Positions 1-8,397 are shown, numbered from the stretch's first letter. The stretch is DNA of 64,000 nucleotides from Faecalimonas umbilicata (GCF_004346095.1 NZ_SLZV01000004.1:1-64000), one strand, 5' to 3'. The notes: a model not told the origin generated them from the letters alone. Program-made: numbers and translations.

Positions 1-120
1 CAGTATTGGAGAAGTATCGTCAGCGACTATACAAAAGTATATTGAGAGTCAGGGTTAATGGCTAAAGATTCACAAGGCTCCTCCCACCACCTGAAGGTAG
101 TGGGTTTCCGTCTATGGCAA
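1..120 (+). mobile_element. Right end of an IS200/IS605-family element (TnpA tail plus end hairpin)
   Basis: The frame from base 2 to the TAA at 56-58 gives the last 18 residues, ending KYIESQG, of what looks like a Y1 HUH transposase TnpA; the GEVSSATIQKYIESQ pattern resembles the TnpA C-terminus. It is followed at 83-104 by an imperfect hairpin (10-bp stem with one C-A mismatch, 2-nt loop) and the text GGGTTTCCGTCTATGGC, resembling the subterminal hairpin of IS200/IS605 right ends. The rest of the element is outside the window. The exact right boundary (near 105-125) cannot be fixed. Confidence 0.65.
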
Positions 121-130
121 ACGAAAGGAT

Positions 131-283
131 TTAATTTATGAAATCATTTTGAATATTTATTAATGACAAGAAAGGCAGGAAATCTAAATGAACTGCTTCC
201 AGTTTCTTATTCTCCGTATACTGACAGGATACAAGCACACGCTCTAGATGGTCAGGCTTCCCATCCTCATATTCTACAGTCAT
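131..283 (-). pseudogene. Short ORF resembling a fragment of S-adenosylmethionine synthetase (MetK)
   Basis: A 50-codon frame whose ATG overlaps the permease stop (ATGA at 280-283). Residues 2-21 read TVEYEDGKP followed shortly by VLVSCQ, close to the conserved MetK stretch with QVTVEY, DGKP and VVVSTQH. Beyond about residue 32 the likeness is lost, and the frame stops 10 bp from the IS-type sequence. No ATP- or methionine-binding motifs are present, so it cannot be an active synthetase. I read it as a gene scrap left by rearrangement next to the IS. The alternative is a short unrelated peptide translationally coupled to the permease. Confidence 0.35.
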
Positions 284-2496
284 ACGTTACATTTCCCCTC
301 CTGTCCTTGTGAAATGGACTTTCGGAATAATATCCAGGTGCTGGTGAAATAACAGATCAATAAAGCAAACAAAATAATCAAAATAGTTCCTACTTGCTGC
401 AACAATTTCCAAGCGCCGATATACGTTCTAATCTGTATGGAAAATCCAATAAATAAAAACAGTATAAATGCACTGGATATGAGAAGAGCTACCATAACAG
501 GGACTCCGAACCAAATCCCTAATTGTTTTAATACCAACCTGCGGATATGGTTTTCCTCCACTCCCATATTCCTTAAAACCTGAAAGCGATACCGATACTT
601 TCCAGAATCAGATAATTGCTGCAGAGATAGAATTGTAAAACATATAACAAATAAAATAATTGCACTATAAATCAATCCTGTCTGTACAATGAAGATCAAT
701 GCAGAAGTATCATTTCTTTCAATTGTTTTTGTAGTGACAGAATAAACCTCCTGTCCATCCATCGGCATATATTCATGGAAATAATCCGTTAATTGTTCGG
801 CGTCTGCATAAGAAAGCGGACTTTCTGTCATGATATACCGATAAGAATTTGCGACCGTCAGCTTATCACACGTCAAATCAGGTAGAATCAGAACAACATT
901 TTGATTACTGTATATTACTTCTCCTAGTTCCTCTGTTTTCGGTTCAATGGCAGAAAGAATCAGTTCTCCATTATCTGTAGCGATCCTGTCGTACTGGGTT
1001 TCAAAAGTTTCCATTGTACTTTTCGGTGTAATAGATAACCACTGTGTTGAAAATTCATTTTCAGCAAGAGAAATTTTCTCATATCCAAACATTTCCATCA
1101 AGTGGTTATAATCAGACAAGGAAATAGCTGTAATTGCACTCTGCCCATGAACATCCGAGGCTTTCAAAAAGTATGTTGAAAAAGTACAGTCGTCTTTCAA
1201 AGTAATGCGCTTTTCCTCAAAAAACGAATCCAAAAATGTGTAATCTGTTTCAGGCAATAATTTTACATTCTCTGCAGCTGTATAATCGGAATCAATTTGA
1301 ATATCATATACCACTCTCTTATCTAAAAATCCCTGTGCCCATTCCACCAAGAAAGGGGTAAGTAAAAATAGAGAAATAGATAATGTCAAAGTCAAACAGA
1401 TTAAAGTCATTGACAGTGTATTTGATCCTAATTTTGATAAAATCTGTCCGAAGAAAAACAGATTTTCATCTTTATACTTTACTCGTAGACTACGATTTTT
1501 CAAGACCAGAAGTCCATCACTGAATACAACAAAAAATACACTGACAAGAAATATCAGACACCAGATGATAAAGGCCAGATATAAATTAAATGCCCCCTTA
1601 TCCATCGGAAGAGCAAAATACATTTTCCAGACAGGAAGCAGACTTACGGTTATCATTTCTGCAAATCCGACCACTCCAACCATAAGCAGATATTTTACAT
1701 GGCTGCTAGATTTTCGTATCTTCTTTTCAGCAATTCCCAAGCCTACCATAACAAAAGGTATTACAATACTGATTAAAACCCATATTTGAATTGCTGTTTG
1801 AAACTCATCAGTAAGGTAATAAGTCAATGTCCTGATACTATAAATCCCCATCAGAAAAAACAAAATAAAATTAACTTTTAAAACCTTCTCCACCCATTTA
1901 TGAGTTGTGGAAAATGCTTCATTTTTTCGATCTGCATGAAGCATATCAATGATTTTTATCTTTCTGATAGTATGGATCTGAAACAGTCCTACGACTGCAA
2001 AACAAGCGCCAAAAAAGAAAACGGTCAGAAACACCGTATCCGGAAACAACATAAACGAAAATACAAATGGTTTCTGAAAAACCTGCAGCAACATGGCAGT
2101 AATAAATTGTGAGAAAATGACTCCCAATACAATTCCTAACACCAGTGAGAAAAGTCCCATTACCAATGTTTCTATAAAGAAAAGACCGGCAATCATTGAT
2201 TGCTCCATTCCCATGATACTCTGCACTGCGAATTCTTTTTGCTGATTCCTTATCATAAACCGATTGACATACTGCACCAGAAAAATCAAAAGCATGGTAA
2301 TTAATATAATCACCAGCAACATTCCGTCTCCTAACACCTCCAGATTAAACTCCGCACCAATATCTGGTCTATAATAACGGCTGGTAATCGACAAAAATGC
2401 GTAAAATAAGGAGATGCAGGCAGTTAGTGTCATAATATAAATCAAATAATCTTTTATAGAACGTTTTACATTTTGAAATGCCAATCTAAAGTACAT
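280..2496 (-). CDS. Bce-type ABC transporter permease (FtsX-like), copy 1
   Basis: A 738-residue membrane protein of the BceB/FtsX family, which with an ATPase forms transporters that sense and detoxify cell-wall-active peptides such as bacitracin and lantibiotics. TM1 lies near residues 15-36, three more TMs fall within about 50-185, and further TMs follow. A domain of roughly 220 residues lies between the segment ending LLTPFLVEW and a late TM bundle, which is the hallmark extracellular sensor domain of BceB. The ATG at 2496 is chosen over the GTG at 2499; it overlaps the end of the ATPase gene by 11 bp, as is usual. It is preceded by ATPase, kinase and regulator genes in one direction. The C-terminal tail is about 9 residues longer than in its paralogue at 5114-7327. 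The substrate cannot be told from sequence. Confidence 0.9.
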   Translation of the reverse strand: MYFRLAFQNVKRSIKDYLIYIMTLTACISLFYAFLSITSRYYRPDIGAEFNLEVLGDGMLLVIILITMLLIFLVQYVNRFMIRNQQKEFAVQSIMGMEQSMIAGLFFIETLVMGLFSLVLGIVLGVIFSQFITAMLLQVFQKPFVFSFMLFPDTVFLTVFFFGACFAVVGLFQIHTIRKIKIIDMLHADRKNEAFSTTHKWVEKVLKVNFILFFLMGIYSIRTLTYYLTDEFQTAIQIWVLISIVIPFVMVGLGIAEKKIRKSSSHVKYLLMVGVVGFAEMITVSLLPVWKMYFALPMDKGAFNLYLAFIIWCLIFLVSVFFVVFSDGLLVLKNRSLRVKYKDENLFFFGQILSKLGSNTLSMTLICLTLTLSISLFLLTPFLVEWAQGFLDKRVVYDIQIDSDYTAAENVKLLPETDYTFLDSFFEEKRITLKDDCTFSTYFLKASDVHGQSAITAISLSDYNHLMEMFGYEKISLAENEFSTQWLSITPKSTMETFETQYDRIATDNGELILSAIEPKTEELGEVIYSNQNVVLILPDLTCDKLTVANSYRYIMTESPLSYADAEQLTDYFHEYMPMDGQEVYSVTTKTIERNDTSALIFIVQTGLIYSAIILFVICFTILSLQQLSDSGKYRYRFQVLRNMGVEENHIRRLVLKQLGIWFGVPVMVALLISSAFILFLFIGFSIQIRTYIGAWKLLQQVGTILIILFALLICYFTSTWILFRKSISQGQEGKCNV

Positions 2497-3253
2497 CACT
2501 TATCCCGCCTCCCATCATGGTAAGAACATTCAGGATTTTATCAAAAAATACCTTACGGGTGTCCCTGCCTTTTAAGATTTCAGTGAAGATTACACCGTCA
2601 CGTAAAAATAAAATCCGATTGGCATAGCTTGCCGAAAATGCATCATGTGTAACCATCAGAATGGTTGCACCCAGATTCTCATTCATACTCTGCATGGTAG
2701 ATAAAAGCATCTGAGATGAGTGGCTGTCCAAGGCCCCTGTAGGTTCATCAGCCAAAATCAGCTTCGGGTGATTGATAATTGCTCTTGCACAAGCACATCT
2801 CTGCTTCTGTCCACCGGAAACCTGATATGGATATTTATCCAAAATATCGGCAATATTCAGACTTTTTGCAATCTCTTCCACTCTTGGTTCTATTTCCCCA
2901 ACCGGAATGTGGTTAATCGTCAGAGCCAGAGCAATATTCTCACGAATGGTTAAAGTATCCAGCAAGTTAAAGTCTTGGAAAATAAATCCCAGATTTTCTC
3001 TCCGGAACTTTGCAATCGCCTTTTCTTTTATCTCAGTTACATCTGTACCATCCAAATAAATGTGCCCTGCGCTTACCGTATCTATGGTAGAAATGCAGTT
3101 CAGCATCGTTGTTTTTCCTGATCCTGACGCACCCATAATCCCTAGAAATTCACCTTCCTGCACAGAAAAATCAATATCCTGAATCGCTTTTGTTACATTG
3201 CCTTCATTTCCATAAAATTTTTGAATATGGTCTAATTTTAAAATTTCTTTCAT
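2486..3253 (-). CDS. Bce-type ABC transporter ATPase
   Basis: A 255-residue nucleotide-binding subunit of the MacB/BceA type. Walker A is GASGSGKT at residues 41-48, the Q-loop lies in FIFQDFNLLD, the signature is VSGGQKQR, Walker B is LILADEPTGALD, and the switch His is in MVTHD. It powers the permease encoded directly downstream, with overlapping ends. The start is the ATG at 3253, six bases after GAGGTG; a GTG at 3262 lies inside that ribosome binding site. It is the only intact ATPase of the region, so it may have to serve both Bce permeases (280-2496 and 5114-7327). Its own promoter region with candidate regulator boxes lies at 3282-3346. Confidence 0.93.
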   Translation of the reverse strand: MKEILKLDHIQKFYGNEGNVTKAIQDIDFSVQEGEFLGIMGASGSGKTTMLNCISTIDTVSAGHIYLDGTDVTEIKEKAIAKFRRENLGFIFQDFNLLDTLTIRENIALALTINHIPVGEIEPRVEEIAKSLNIADILDKYPYQVSGGQKQRCACARAIINHPKLILADEPTGALDSHSSQMLLSTMQSMNENLGATILMVTHDAFSASYANRILFLRDGVIFTEILKGRDTRKVFFDKILNVLTMMGGGISDVL

Positions 3254-3281
3254 GATACTCACCTCGTCTTTTGATATTATT

Positions 3282-3346
3282 ATTGTAACGGATTTCTGCC
3301 TGTGTTTGTATCAAGTTTTCTAACAAACTTCTAACAAAAATGTAAG
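3282..3346 (-). promoter_or_regulatory. Regulated promoter of the ATPase-permease pair with Bce-type operator boxes
   Basis: A -10-like TACAAT (plus strand 3282-3287) has no good -35 at 17 bp, as expected for an activator-dependent promoter. Upstream, at 3317-3346, two copies of TTCTAACAAA are spaced 11 bp apart and run into TGTAAG, giving an inverted pattern like the TnACA-N4-TGTnA boxes bound by BceR-type regulators. The same arrangement recurs at 7409-7473 in front of the decayed second ATPase, which supports a functional role. Confidence 0.55.
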
Positions 3347-3350
3347 AAAT

Positions 3351-3372
3351 GCAGGGCTTTTCTCAGCCCTGC
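3351..3372 (-). terminator. Hairpin at the end of the kinase gene
   Basis: GCAGGGCT (3351-3358) pairs perfectly with AGCCCTGC (3365-3372), spanning the kinase stop codon and followed on the minus strand by a loosely T-rich stretch. It separates the regulator-kinase transcript from the inducible ATPase-permease promoter. The same hairpin exists at 7478-7497. Confidence 0.55.
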
Positions 3373-4376
3373 ACCTGATGAATAAAATGATTGATTTGAA
3401 AGGACAGGATCATTGTCGTTCCTGTCTCGCCTGACTGGGCGGCAATTCCAATTCCCAGCTTATCACAAAGTCTTTTGCAAAGATAAAGTCCGATACCGGT
3501 TGCATTTTGCCGGATACGTCCATTTTTCCCGGTAAAACCTTTCTCAAAAATACGGGGCAGATCATTTGCACAGATCCCGATTCCATGATCTTCTACAAAA
3601 AGAAAAATCTGATCTCCCTGCACCTTGGTATAAAAGTGCAATACGGGATGCTCCCGGCTGTATTTTACAGCATTGACAATCAACTGATCCAGAATAAACC
3701 GGAGCCATTTGTCATCCGAATAAACCGTCAGTTCACTTTCTTCCGTCTCTAAAGCAACCTGATTCTGCAATAAAAGATACTTGTTATCTGCAATCGCCTG
3801 ATGCACCACATCAAATAACCGGATTTCCTGAACAGAATAATCCTTTTCCGTATATTCACTACGGGCATAATAAAGCGCCTGTTCTGTAAAGCGATTGGTT
3901 TTTTCCAGTTCCCTCATCATTTCTCTTGTAAAAGGCTCTTTATGATTTTCACACAATAGTTTCATTGCAGTAATCGGTGTTTTGATTTCATGGATCCACT
4001 GCTCAATATATTCTCGATACTCCTGTCTCTCCCTTGCTACTGTTCCAATCTGTTCCAGCATAGATTTGGACGCCATTTTTAAGAGTTGAAAATAAACCTG
4101 TTCTTCGGCATGTTCCGGTTCCGGAAGCATCTCTGACAACAAGTATTTTTCTTCCAGTCCTTCTGCCATCTTTACTAATTTATTTAATCTCCTTTTTCGC
4201 TGATGATAGGTAAACGTCAGTACACCAGCCAGTAACATCGTCCAGATGATAAGAATCACTGCAATACTATCTGCATTATTTCCGACAAAGAGCAGAAAAA
4301 CTGACAGCAATACCATACAAACGATATTGATGAGGAAAAGGGGGATTTTGTCTTTCCAATACTGTTTTCCATTCAT
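3363..4376 (-). CDS. BceS-like sensor histidine kinase
   Basis: A 337-residue intramembrane-sensing kinase. Two TM helices (about residues 12-30 and 37-56) are joined by a very short extracellular loop, so it has no sensor domain of its own; kinases of this type take their signal from the partner BceB permease. The phosphoacceptor is His129 in EQWIHEIKTP. The ATPase domain shows an N-box (DQLIVNAVKYS), DHGIGI and GTGKNG/ATGIGL-like G-boxes. The gene overlaps the regulator gene by 4 bp (ATGA). Its natural partners are the permeases on either side. Confidence 0.93.
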   Translation of the reverse strand: MNGKQYWKDKIPLFLINIVCMVLLSVFLLFVGNNADSIAVILIIWTMLLAGVLTFTYHQRKRRLNKLVKMAEGLEEKYLLSEMLPEPEHAEEQVYFQLLKMASKSMLEQIGTVARERQEYREYIEQWIHEIKTPITAMKLLCENHKEPFTREMMRELEKTNRFTEQALYYARSEYTEKDYSVQEIRLFDVVHQAIADNKYLLLQNQVALETEESELTVYSDDKWLRFILDQLIVNAVKYSREHPVLHFYTKVQGDQIFLFVEDHGIGICANDLPRIFEKGFTGKNGRIRQNATGIGLYLCKRLCDKLGIGIAAQSGETGTTMILSFQINHFIHQVQG

Positions 4377-5041
4377 AGTGTATACCCCTGACGGTGTTTC
4401 GTTTTAATAAAGTCTTTAACGCCGATCTTTGATAATTTTTCTCTGATACGTCCAATATTTACACTCAATGCATTATCATCTACATAGAGCTGATTGTCCC
4501 ATAAATATTCAATGAGATCTGCTCTTGTGCAGATGGTTCCGGCATGTTCAAATAGATAGTACATAATCTTCAGTTCATTTTTTGTGAGTTCTGTTTGCTT
4601 TCCTTCCGCTTCGATTGTTCCAGTCTCTAAAGATAAAGAAACACCTTGATAAGTCAGATGTCTGCTTTGTGTATCAGGATAAGCACGTTTCAGCAAGGAA
4701 GCAATTTTCGCAAGTAAAATGGCTGTGTGATAGGGCTTTGTGATAAAAGCATCTCCTCCAAGCATAATACTGTTCAATTCATCCATATCCGTATTGCAGC
4801 TGGTAACAAAGATAATCGGAGCCTGTGAAAAACTCCGAATGCCGGAACAAATGGTAAACCCATTTTCTTGCGGCAATTTAATATCCAATAAAATCAAATG
4901 TGGATTTATTTTTCGCACCTGTTCTGTTACATCAGAAAAATCTTCAATAGCAGATGTGTGATATTTATTTCCCTCCAGTACTGTTTGCAGTTCTTTACGG
5001 ATCACCGGATCATCTTCAATAATTAAAATTTCTGTATTCAT
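4373..5041 (-). CDS. BceR-like OmpR-family response regulator
   Basis: A 222-residue regulator. The receiver domain has acidic residues near 10-11, phosphoacceptor Asp53 in LLDIKLP and the conserved Lys in TKPYH; the C-terminal winged-helix DNA-binding domain spans roughly residues 125-222 (ELTKNELKIMYYLF and the NIGRIREKL region). The start is the ATG at 5041, six bases after AGGAGG; an in-frame ATG at 5062 lies at the promoter -10 and is unlikely. It pairs with the kinase encoded directly downstream and probably activates the boxes at 3317-3346. Confidence 0.93.
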   Translation of the reverse strand: MNTEILIIEDDPVIRKELQTVLEGNKYHTSAIEDFSDVTEQVRKINPHLILLDIKLPQENGFTICSGIRSFSQAPIIFVTSCNTDMDELNSIMLGGDAFITKPYHTAILLAKIASLLKRAYPDTQSRHLTYQGVSLSLETGTIEAEGKQTELTKNELKIMYYLFEHAGTICTRADLIEYLWDNQLYVDDNALSVNIGRIREKLSKIGVKDFIKTKHRQGYTL

Positions 5042-5060
5042 AACAATCCTCCTAAACTGC

Positions 5061-5066
5061 ATTATA
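5061..5066 (-). promoter_or_regulatory. Extended -10 promoter of the regulator-kinase pair
   Basis: Minus-strand TGTTATAAT (extended -10) with no convincing -35, placed just after the terminator of the upstream permease. It would start a leader of only about 13-15 nt before the ATG at 5041. Confidence 0.5.
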
Positions 5067-5081
5067 ACATAATACAGCTAA

Positions 5082-5109
5082 AATTGGAGCAAGTTTCCCT
5101 GCCCCAATT
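5082..5109 (-). terminator. Terminator after Bce permease copy 2
   Basis: A ten-base-pair stem, AATTGGGGCA against TGCTCCAATT on the minus strand with one G-T pair, an 8-nt loop and a following TTTT. It lies 4 bp after the permease stop. Confidence 0.65.
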
Positions 5110-5113
5110 CGTT

Positions 5114-7327
5114 TTATTCCGTGATAGATCTCCGAAACAATATCCAAGTACTTAGAAAATAACATAGCAGTAAGAGTATAAGAATGGATATCGTAATGGA
5201 TACTTGCGTAATTAAAGCTCCAATTCCGATATAAGCGGAAATTTCAACGGAAACGGATTGCAAGAAGTACTCCACAACAATAGCAGAAACTATAATGGAT
5301 ACCACTACCGGCAAACCAAACCATACACTTAACTGTTTCCTTACAAGACTTTTTATATCCTGTTCCTCGACACCCAACTTGCGAAGTACTCCAAAACGGT
5401 AACGATACTGTCCGGCATCCAAAAGCTGCTGTAAAGATAAGATAGTAAGACATATTACCATTAAAACCACCGCACCATAAATCATCGCCGTCTTCAGAAT
5501 GAAGTTCATCCCCTTTGCCTCATTGACTTGCAGCGTACTTAATCGAATATAATACCCAACACCATTTTCTGAAAGTTCCGGATATGCCTTTATAAACTTG
5601 TTTTCTAAGGCTGCTGCATCTGAATAAGAAAGTTCTCCTGAGGTCTGGATATAGCGATTCCGATTGACAGAAAGAAGATTTTGGCAAATGTTGTCAGGAA
5701 ACACATATACAACTTGCGTATAGGAATTGTATAAGGTTTCACCCATCGCTTCTTGATGACTGGCCTGTTCAGAAAGTGTCAGTCTTCCGGCATCGGTGTC
5801 TACTATTGCATGACTACGTATAAACTCCTCTTGTTCATCCGTTGTTACAGCCATATGCCACTGGGTTGTAAATTCATTTTCCTCAAGCGTGACCGTCTTA
5901 TATCCCAGCATTTCTCGAATAGCATTATAATCGCTAAGAGAAATAGCAACCACAGGAAACTCATGCTTTACACGGCTATGAAAATCTTCGCGATTTGGAA
6001 GGTAAAGACTAAAAGTACAGTCTGCATTTGTCGCAATTCCTTCTTCTGCCAAAAATTCTGTTACCAACTCATAATCTCCTACTGGCAAGTCGGCTTCTTC
6101 ATCCACATTATTATATCGAGAATTGATCTGCACATCATACATGGATCGGCTATCCAAATATCCCATACTCCATTCGGTCAGTATTGGTGCAATTATGAAC
6201 ATAAGAATGGCCGTTGTCAGAGTGATGCAGATCAAGGTCATTGTTTTTGTCGTTGTCGAGAGCTTAGATATGATCTGTCCAAAGAAAAACAGGTTATTCC
6301 CTTGATACCTGTGTGCGGGAGCTTTGCTTTTCCATACAACAATTGCACTGCTGGACAGATAAATAATTCCGCATATCAAAAAAAGTAAGTCTGCAACAAC
6401 GAACATCAAATATTGATTAATTGTACCTGCGCCAAGGGTTAGATAATACTTGCTTTCAAAAACCGGTACAAGAGCCGAAAATACAGTATTGGGAACTGTA
6501 CAGACTAATAGACCGATAAGCAAAGTTTGCAATGTCCATACTTTCTTTTTGCACAGCCAAGTGAACGACCAAAACAAAGTGAGCGCCGGGAACATGATAT
6601 TTCCCCAAAATAGAATATGAATCGGAAAAGCAAATCGCGGATCAAAGAAAAAAATCATCTTTTGAATCCCTGTTTCCAACATCCATATAGAAAGCGCCAA
6701 GTAGATTACAAGAATCGTCGGCATAAACCGATTTTTCTTCAAATCCGGTTCATTTTGTCTATCCGCAGACAGCATATCTATAATCTTAATCTTACGAATA
6801 GTACGGACATTAAACAGTCCAACTACAAAAAAACTGATTGTAAAAAAACCGACTGTCCAAAGAACAGTATCCGGGAACAGTGTCCATGTCAGCTCATAAC
6901 TCTGACCATAAGAAGCCAGCAGCATAGCGGACATAAATTGCGAACATAGCACGCCAAGAGCAATGCCAATGACAATCGATACAGCTCCCATCAAAAAAGT
7001 TTCAGCAAAAAAGAGCCAACTGATTGTTTTCTGCTCCATCCCCATAATAGATTGTACTGCAAATTCCTTTTGCCTACGCCGCAGCATATAGTTATTTACA
7101 TAGCGTATCAGGAACAATAACAACAGGGTGATTGCACAAACTGCCAATTGGATACCATCGCTAAATGCTGTAATCTCATAAGCTGTTCCAATATCTGGAT
7201 GATAATAGCTGCTGGATATGGATAGAAACGCATAAAACAAAGTAACGCAGATCGTCAAGGTAACAATGTAGATTAGATAGTCCTTCGCAGAGCGTTTTGC
7301 ATTTTGGAAAATCAATTTAGCATACAT
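5114..7327 (-). CDS. Bce-type ABC transporter permease (FtsX-like), copy 2
   Basis: A 737-residue paralogue of the permease at 280-2496, with the same layout (MYAKLIFQNAKR start, early TM bundle, domain of about 220 residues, late TM bundle ending STWILFR) but many substitutions, so the duplication is not recent or has diversified. The ATG at 7327 is preferred over the GTG at 7339, because it overlaps the remains of an ATPase stop exactly as in copy 1. Directly upstream, where its ATPase should be, only the first few and last few codons survive (7317-7380). It must borrow the ATPase at 2486-3253, serve as a sensor only, or be on its way out; the open frame itself is intact. Confidence 0.88.
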   Translation of the reverse strand: MYAKLIFQNAKRSAKDYLIYIVTLTICVTLFYAFLSISSSYYHPDIGTAYEITAFSDGIQLAVCAITLLLLFLIRYVNNYMLRRRQKEFAVQSIMGMEQKTISWLFFAETFLMGAVSIVIGIALGVLCSQFMSAMLLASYGQSYELTWTLFPDTVLWTVGFFTISFFVVGLFNVRTIRKIKIIDMLSADRQNEPDLKKNRFMPTILVIYLALSIWMLETGIQKMIFFFDPRFAFPIHILFWGNIMFPALTLFWSFTWLCKKKVWTLQTLLIGLLVCTVPNTVFSALVPVFESKYYLTLGAGTINQYLMFVVADLLFLICGIIYLSSSAIVVWKSKAPAHRYQGNNLFFFGQIISKLSTTTKTMTLICITLTTAILMFIIAPILTEWSMGYLDSRSMYDVQINSRYNNVDEEADLPVGDYELVTEFLAEEGIATNADCTFSLYLPNREDFHSRVKHEFPVVAISLSDYNAIREMLGYKTVTLEENEFTTQWHMAVTTDEQEEFIRSHAIVDTDAGRLTLSEQASHQEAMGETLYNSYTQVVYVFPDNICQNLLSVNRNRYIQTSGELSYSDAAALENKFIKAYPELSENGVGYYIRLSTLQVNEAKGMNFILKTAMIYGAVVLMVICLTILSLQQLLDAGQYRYRFGVLRKLGVEEQDIKSLVRKQLSVWFGLPVVVSIIVSAIVVEYFLQSVSVEISAYIGIGALITQVSITISILILLLLCYFLSTWILFRRSITE

Positions 7328-7380
7328 CGTTTTTCCCACCTTCCATCAGAGTATTTATCCCGTTTCAAGATTGTGTCCAT
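7317..7380 (-). pseudogene. Internal-deletion relic of a second Bce ATPase gene
   Basis: After a good AAGGAGG site an ATG at 7380 begins MDTILK, comparable to the start MKEILK of the intact ATPase. Within about 15 codons a shifted frame reads NTLMEGGKNDVC and stop, which aligns with the C-terminus NVLTMMGGGISDVL of the intact gene. The stop overlaps the next permease ATG just as in the intact module. About 240 codons between the two ends, including all nucleotide-binding motifs, are missing. Read from the ATG, the frame gives a meaningless 22-residue peptide. Confidence 0.75.
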
Positions 7381-7408
7381 ATCGTTTCCTCCTTCTTTAC
7401 TTCTTTTT

Positions 7409-7473
7409 ATTATAATGGATGAGAGCATTCTTTTGTATCAAGTTTTCTTACAAAATTCTAACAAAAACGTAAG
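7409..7473 (-). promoter_or_regulatory. Duplicate Bce-type promoter and operator in front of the decayed ATPase
   Basis: A perfect TATAAT (plus strand 7409-7414) lies downstream of the block TTCTTACAAAATTCTAAC and onward (7445-7473), which closely matches the operator region at 3317-3346. The second permease therefore probably keeps a regulated promoter and can be co-induced by the same response regulator. Confidence 0.55.
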
Positions 7474-7477
7474 AAAT

Positions 7478-7497
7478 GCAGGGCTTTTCAGCCCTGC
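7478..7497 (-). terminator. Hairpin identical in stem to the kinase-end terminator
   Basis: GCAGGGCT (7478-7485) pairs with AGCCCTGC (7490-7497). It has the same stem as 3351-3372 and overlaps the stop of the kinase relic, confirming that this stretch is a duplicated kinase-ATPase junction. Confidence 0.55.
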
Positions 7498-7541
7498 ATA
7501 GGAAATCGGTTAATGTGAAAAGAAAGTATGGCAGTCGTTCC
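7488..7541 (-). pseudogene. C-terminal scrap of a second BceS-like kinase
   Basis: The minus-strand frame reads GTTAILSFHINRFPMQG and stop, aligning with GTTMILSFQINHFIHQVQG at the end of the intact kinase (3363-4376). Only about 17 codons remain; they end just before the stop of the HTH gene at 7560. A complete second regulator-kinase-ATPase-permease module probably once existed and lost its front part. Confidence 0.75.
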
Positions 7542-7559
7542 GCAATACAACCTAGCTTT

Positions 7560-7775
7560 TTACTCTTCCGCGTCTTTCTGATATTCTAATATATCCCCCG
7601 GCTGGCAATCCAGCACTTTGCAAATAGCATTCAACGTAGAAAAACGAATAGCACTTACTTTCCCTGTTTTAATTTTAGATAAGTTGACATTTGCAATACC
7701 AACCTTTTCCGCGAGTTCGTTTAGGCTTATCTTTCTATCCGCCATCATTCTATCAAGTCTTAAAATTATTGCCAT
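7560..7775 (-). CDS. Small XRE-family (YozG-like) HTH regulator
   Basis: A 71-residue single-domain helix-turn-helix protein (residues 1-65: ISLNELAEKVGIANVNLSKI, then LNAICKVLDCQPGDIL). YozG/Cro-type regulators of this size are commonly encoded with a DUF2975 membrane protein, and such a protein lies 12 bp upstream in the same direction. A good AAAGGAG site precedes the ATG. It probably represses its own two-gene operon from the promoter at 8326-8353. The target is not known from sequence. Confidence 0.85.
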   Translation of the reverse strand: MAIILRLDRMMADRKISLNELAEKVGIANVNLSKIKTGKVSAIRFSTLNAICKVLDCQPGDILEYQKDAEE

Positions 7776-7787
7776 ATCAAATCTCCT

Positions 7788-8294
7788 TTATATCATTTCA
7801 TCTACTTCTTGCTGTAATTCACATCCATAATCAAAAATAAGGGAAATACAAAACAAGATGAGGGCGAATAACCCACACATAAAAAAAGATGAAAATGCCA
7901 TTTTAAAAACAGAGAGTACGGAAAAAACAGCAAAAATCAGAACATACATTGCAATTTTTCGTATCTGAATAGCTGTTTTAGCTGTAAAAGGAGAATTTCC
8001 TTTGCCAATACATCCAAATATTCTTTTGGCATTATATAGTGCTAAAAAGATACAGATAAACTCTCCAAGGCAACAAAAGAAGAAAAATACGCATTGCCCA
8101 AAGCTAAGAGATTGTCCCGCCTGAACAGCAGTTGCCCACGCCTCACGGAACATTTCCGGAGAAAAAAGCTGAGTGCAAACGATAACCATAATTCCAAGCA
8201 ATAGCGATACACTTAATATACCGAAAATAATGCAGCCAATGTTAAGAAGTATGGAGATAAAACGAGCAGATTTTTTCAAAGTTTTTTGTTTCAT
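7788..8294 (-). CDS. DUF2975-like four-TM membrane protein
   Basis: A 168-residue protein with four hydrophobic segments (about residues 14-38, 58-80, 102-124, 130-152) and an N-terminal basic start. Size, topology and the partner HTH gene just downstream fit the DUF2975 family, whose function is unknown. The start ATG at 8294 lies nine bases after AAGGAG. It is the first gene behind the promoter at 8326-8353. A role in membrane-stress signalling together with the HTH protein is a guess from context. Confidence 0.75.
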   Translation of the reverse strand: MKQKTLKKSARFISILLNIGCIIFGILSVSLLLGIMVIVCTQLFSPEMFREAWATAVQAGQSLSFGQCVFFFFCCLGEFICIFLALYNAKRIFGCIGKGNSPFTAKTAIQIRKIAMYVLIFAVFSVLSVFKMAFSSFFMCGLFALILFCISLIFDYGCELQQEVDEMI

Positions 8295-8325
8295 AAGATG
8301 CAGCTCCTTTCATTTCTTAATTCAC

Positions 8326-8353
8326 AGTATAGCATTATTTTTATCTTTTTCAA
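8326..8353 (-). promoter_or_regulatory. Promoter of the DUF2975-HTH pair
   Basis: Minus-strand TTGAAA (-35; 8348-8353), 16-bp spacer, TGCTATACT extended -10 (8326-8331). The rest of the gap 8295-8397 is AT-rich with no further feature. Confidence 0.65.
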
Positions 8354-8397
8354 TTATAATTTAATGATAAACATAAATTTTTTTTTTACTTTTTACG

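Noticed and set aside
131-283. Intact, functional SAM synthetase
   Set aside because: Only about 30 residues resemble MetK and no catalytic motifs are present; at best a fragment.
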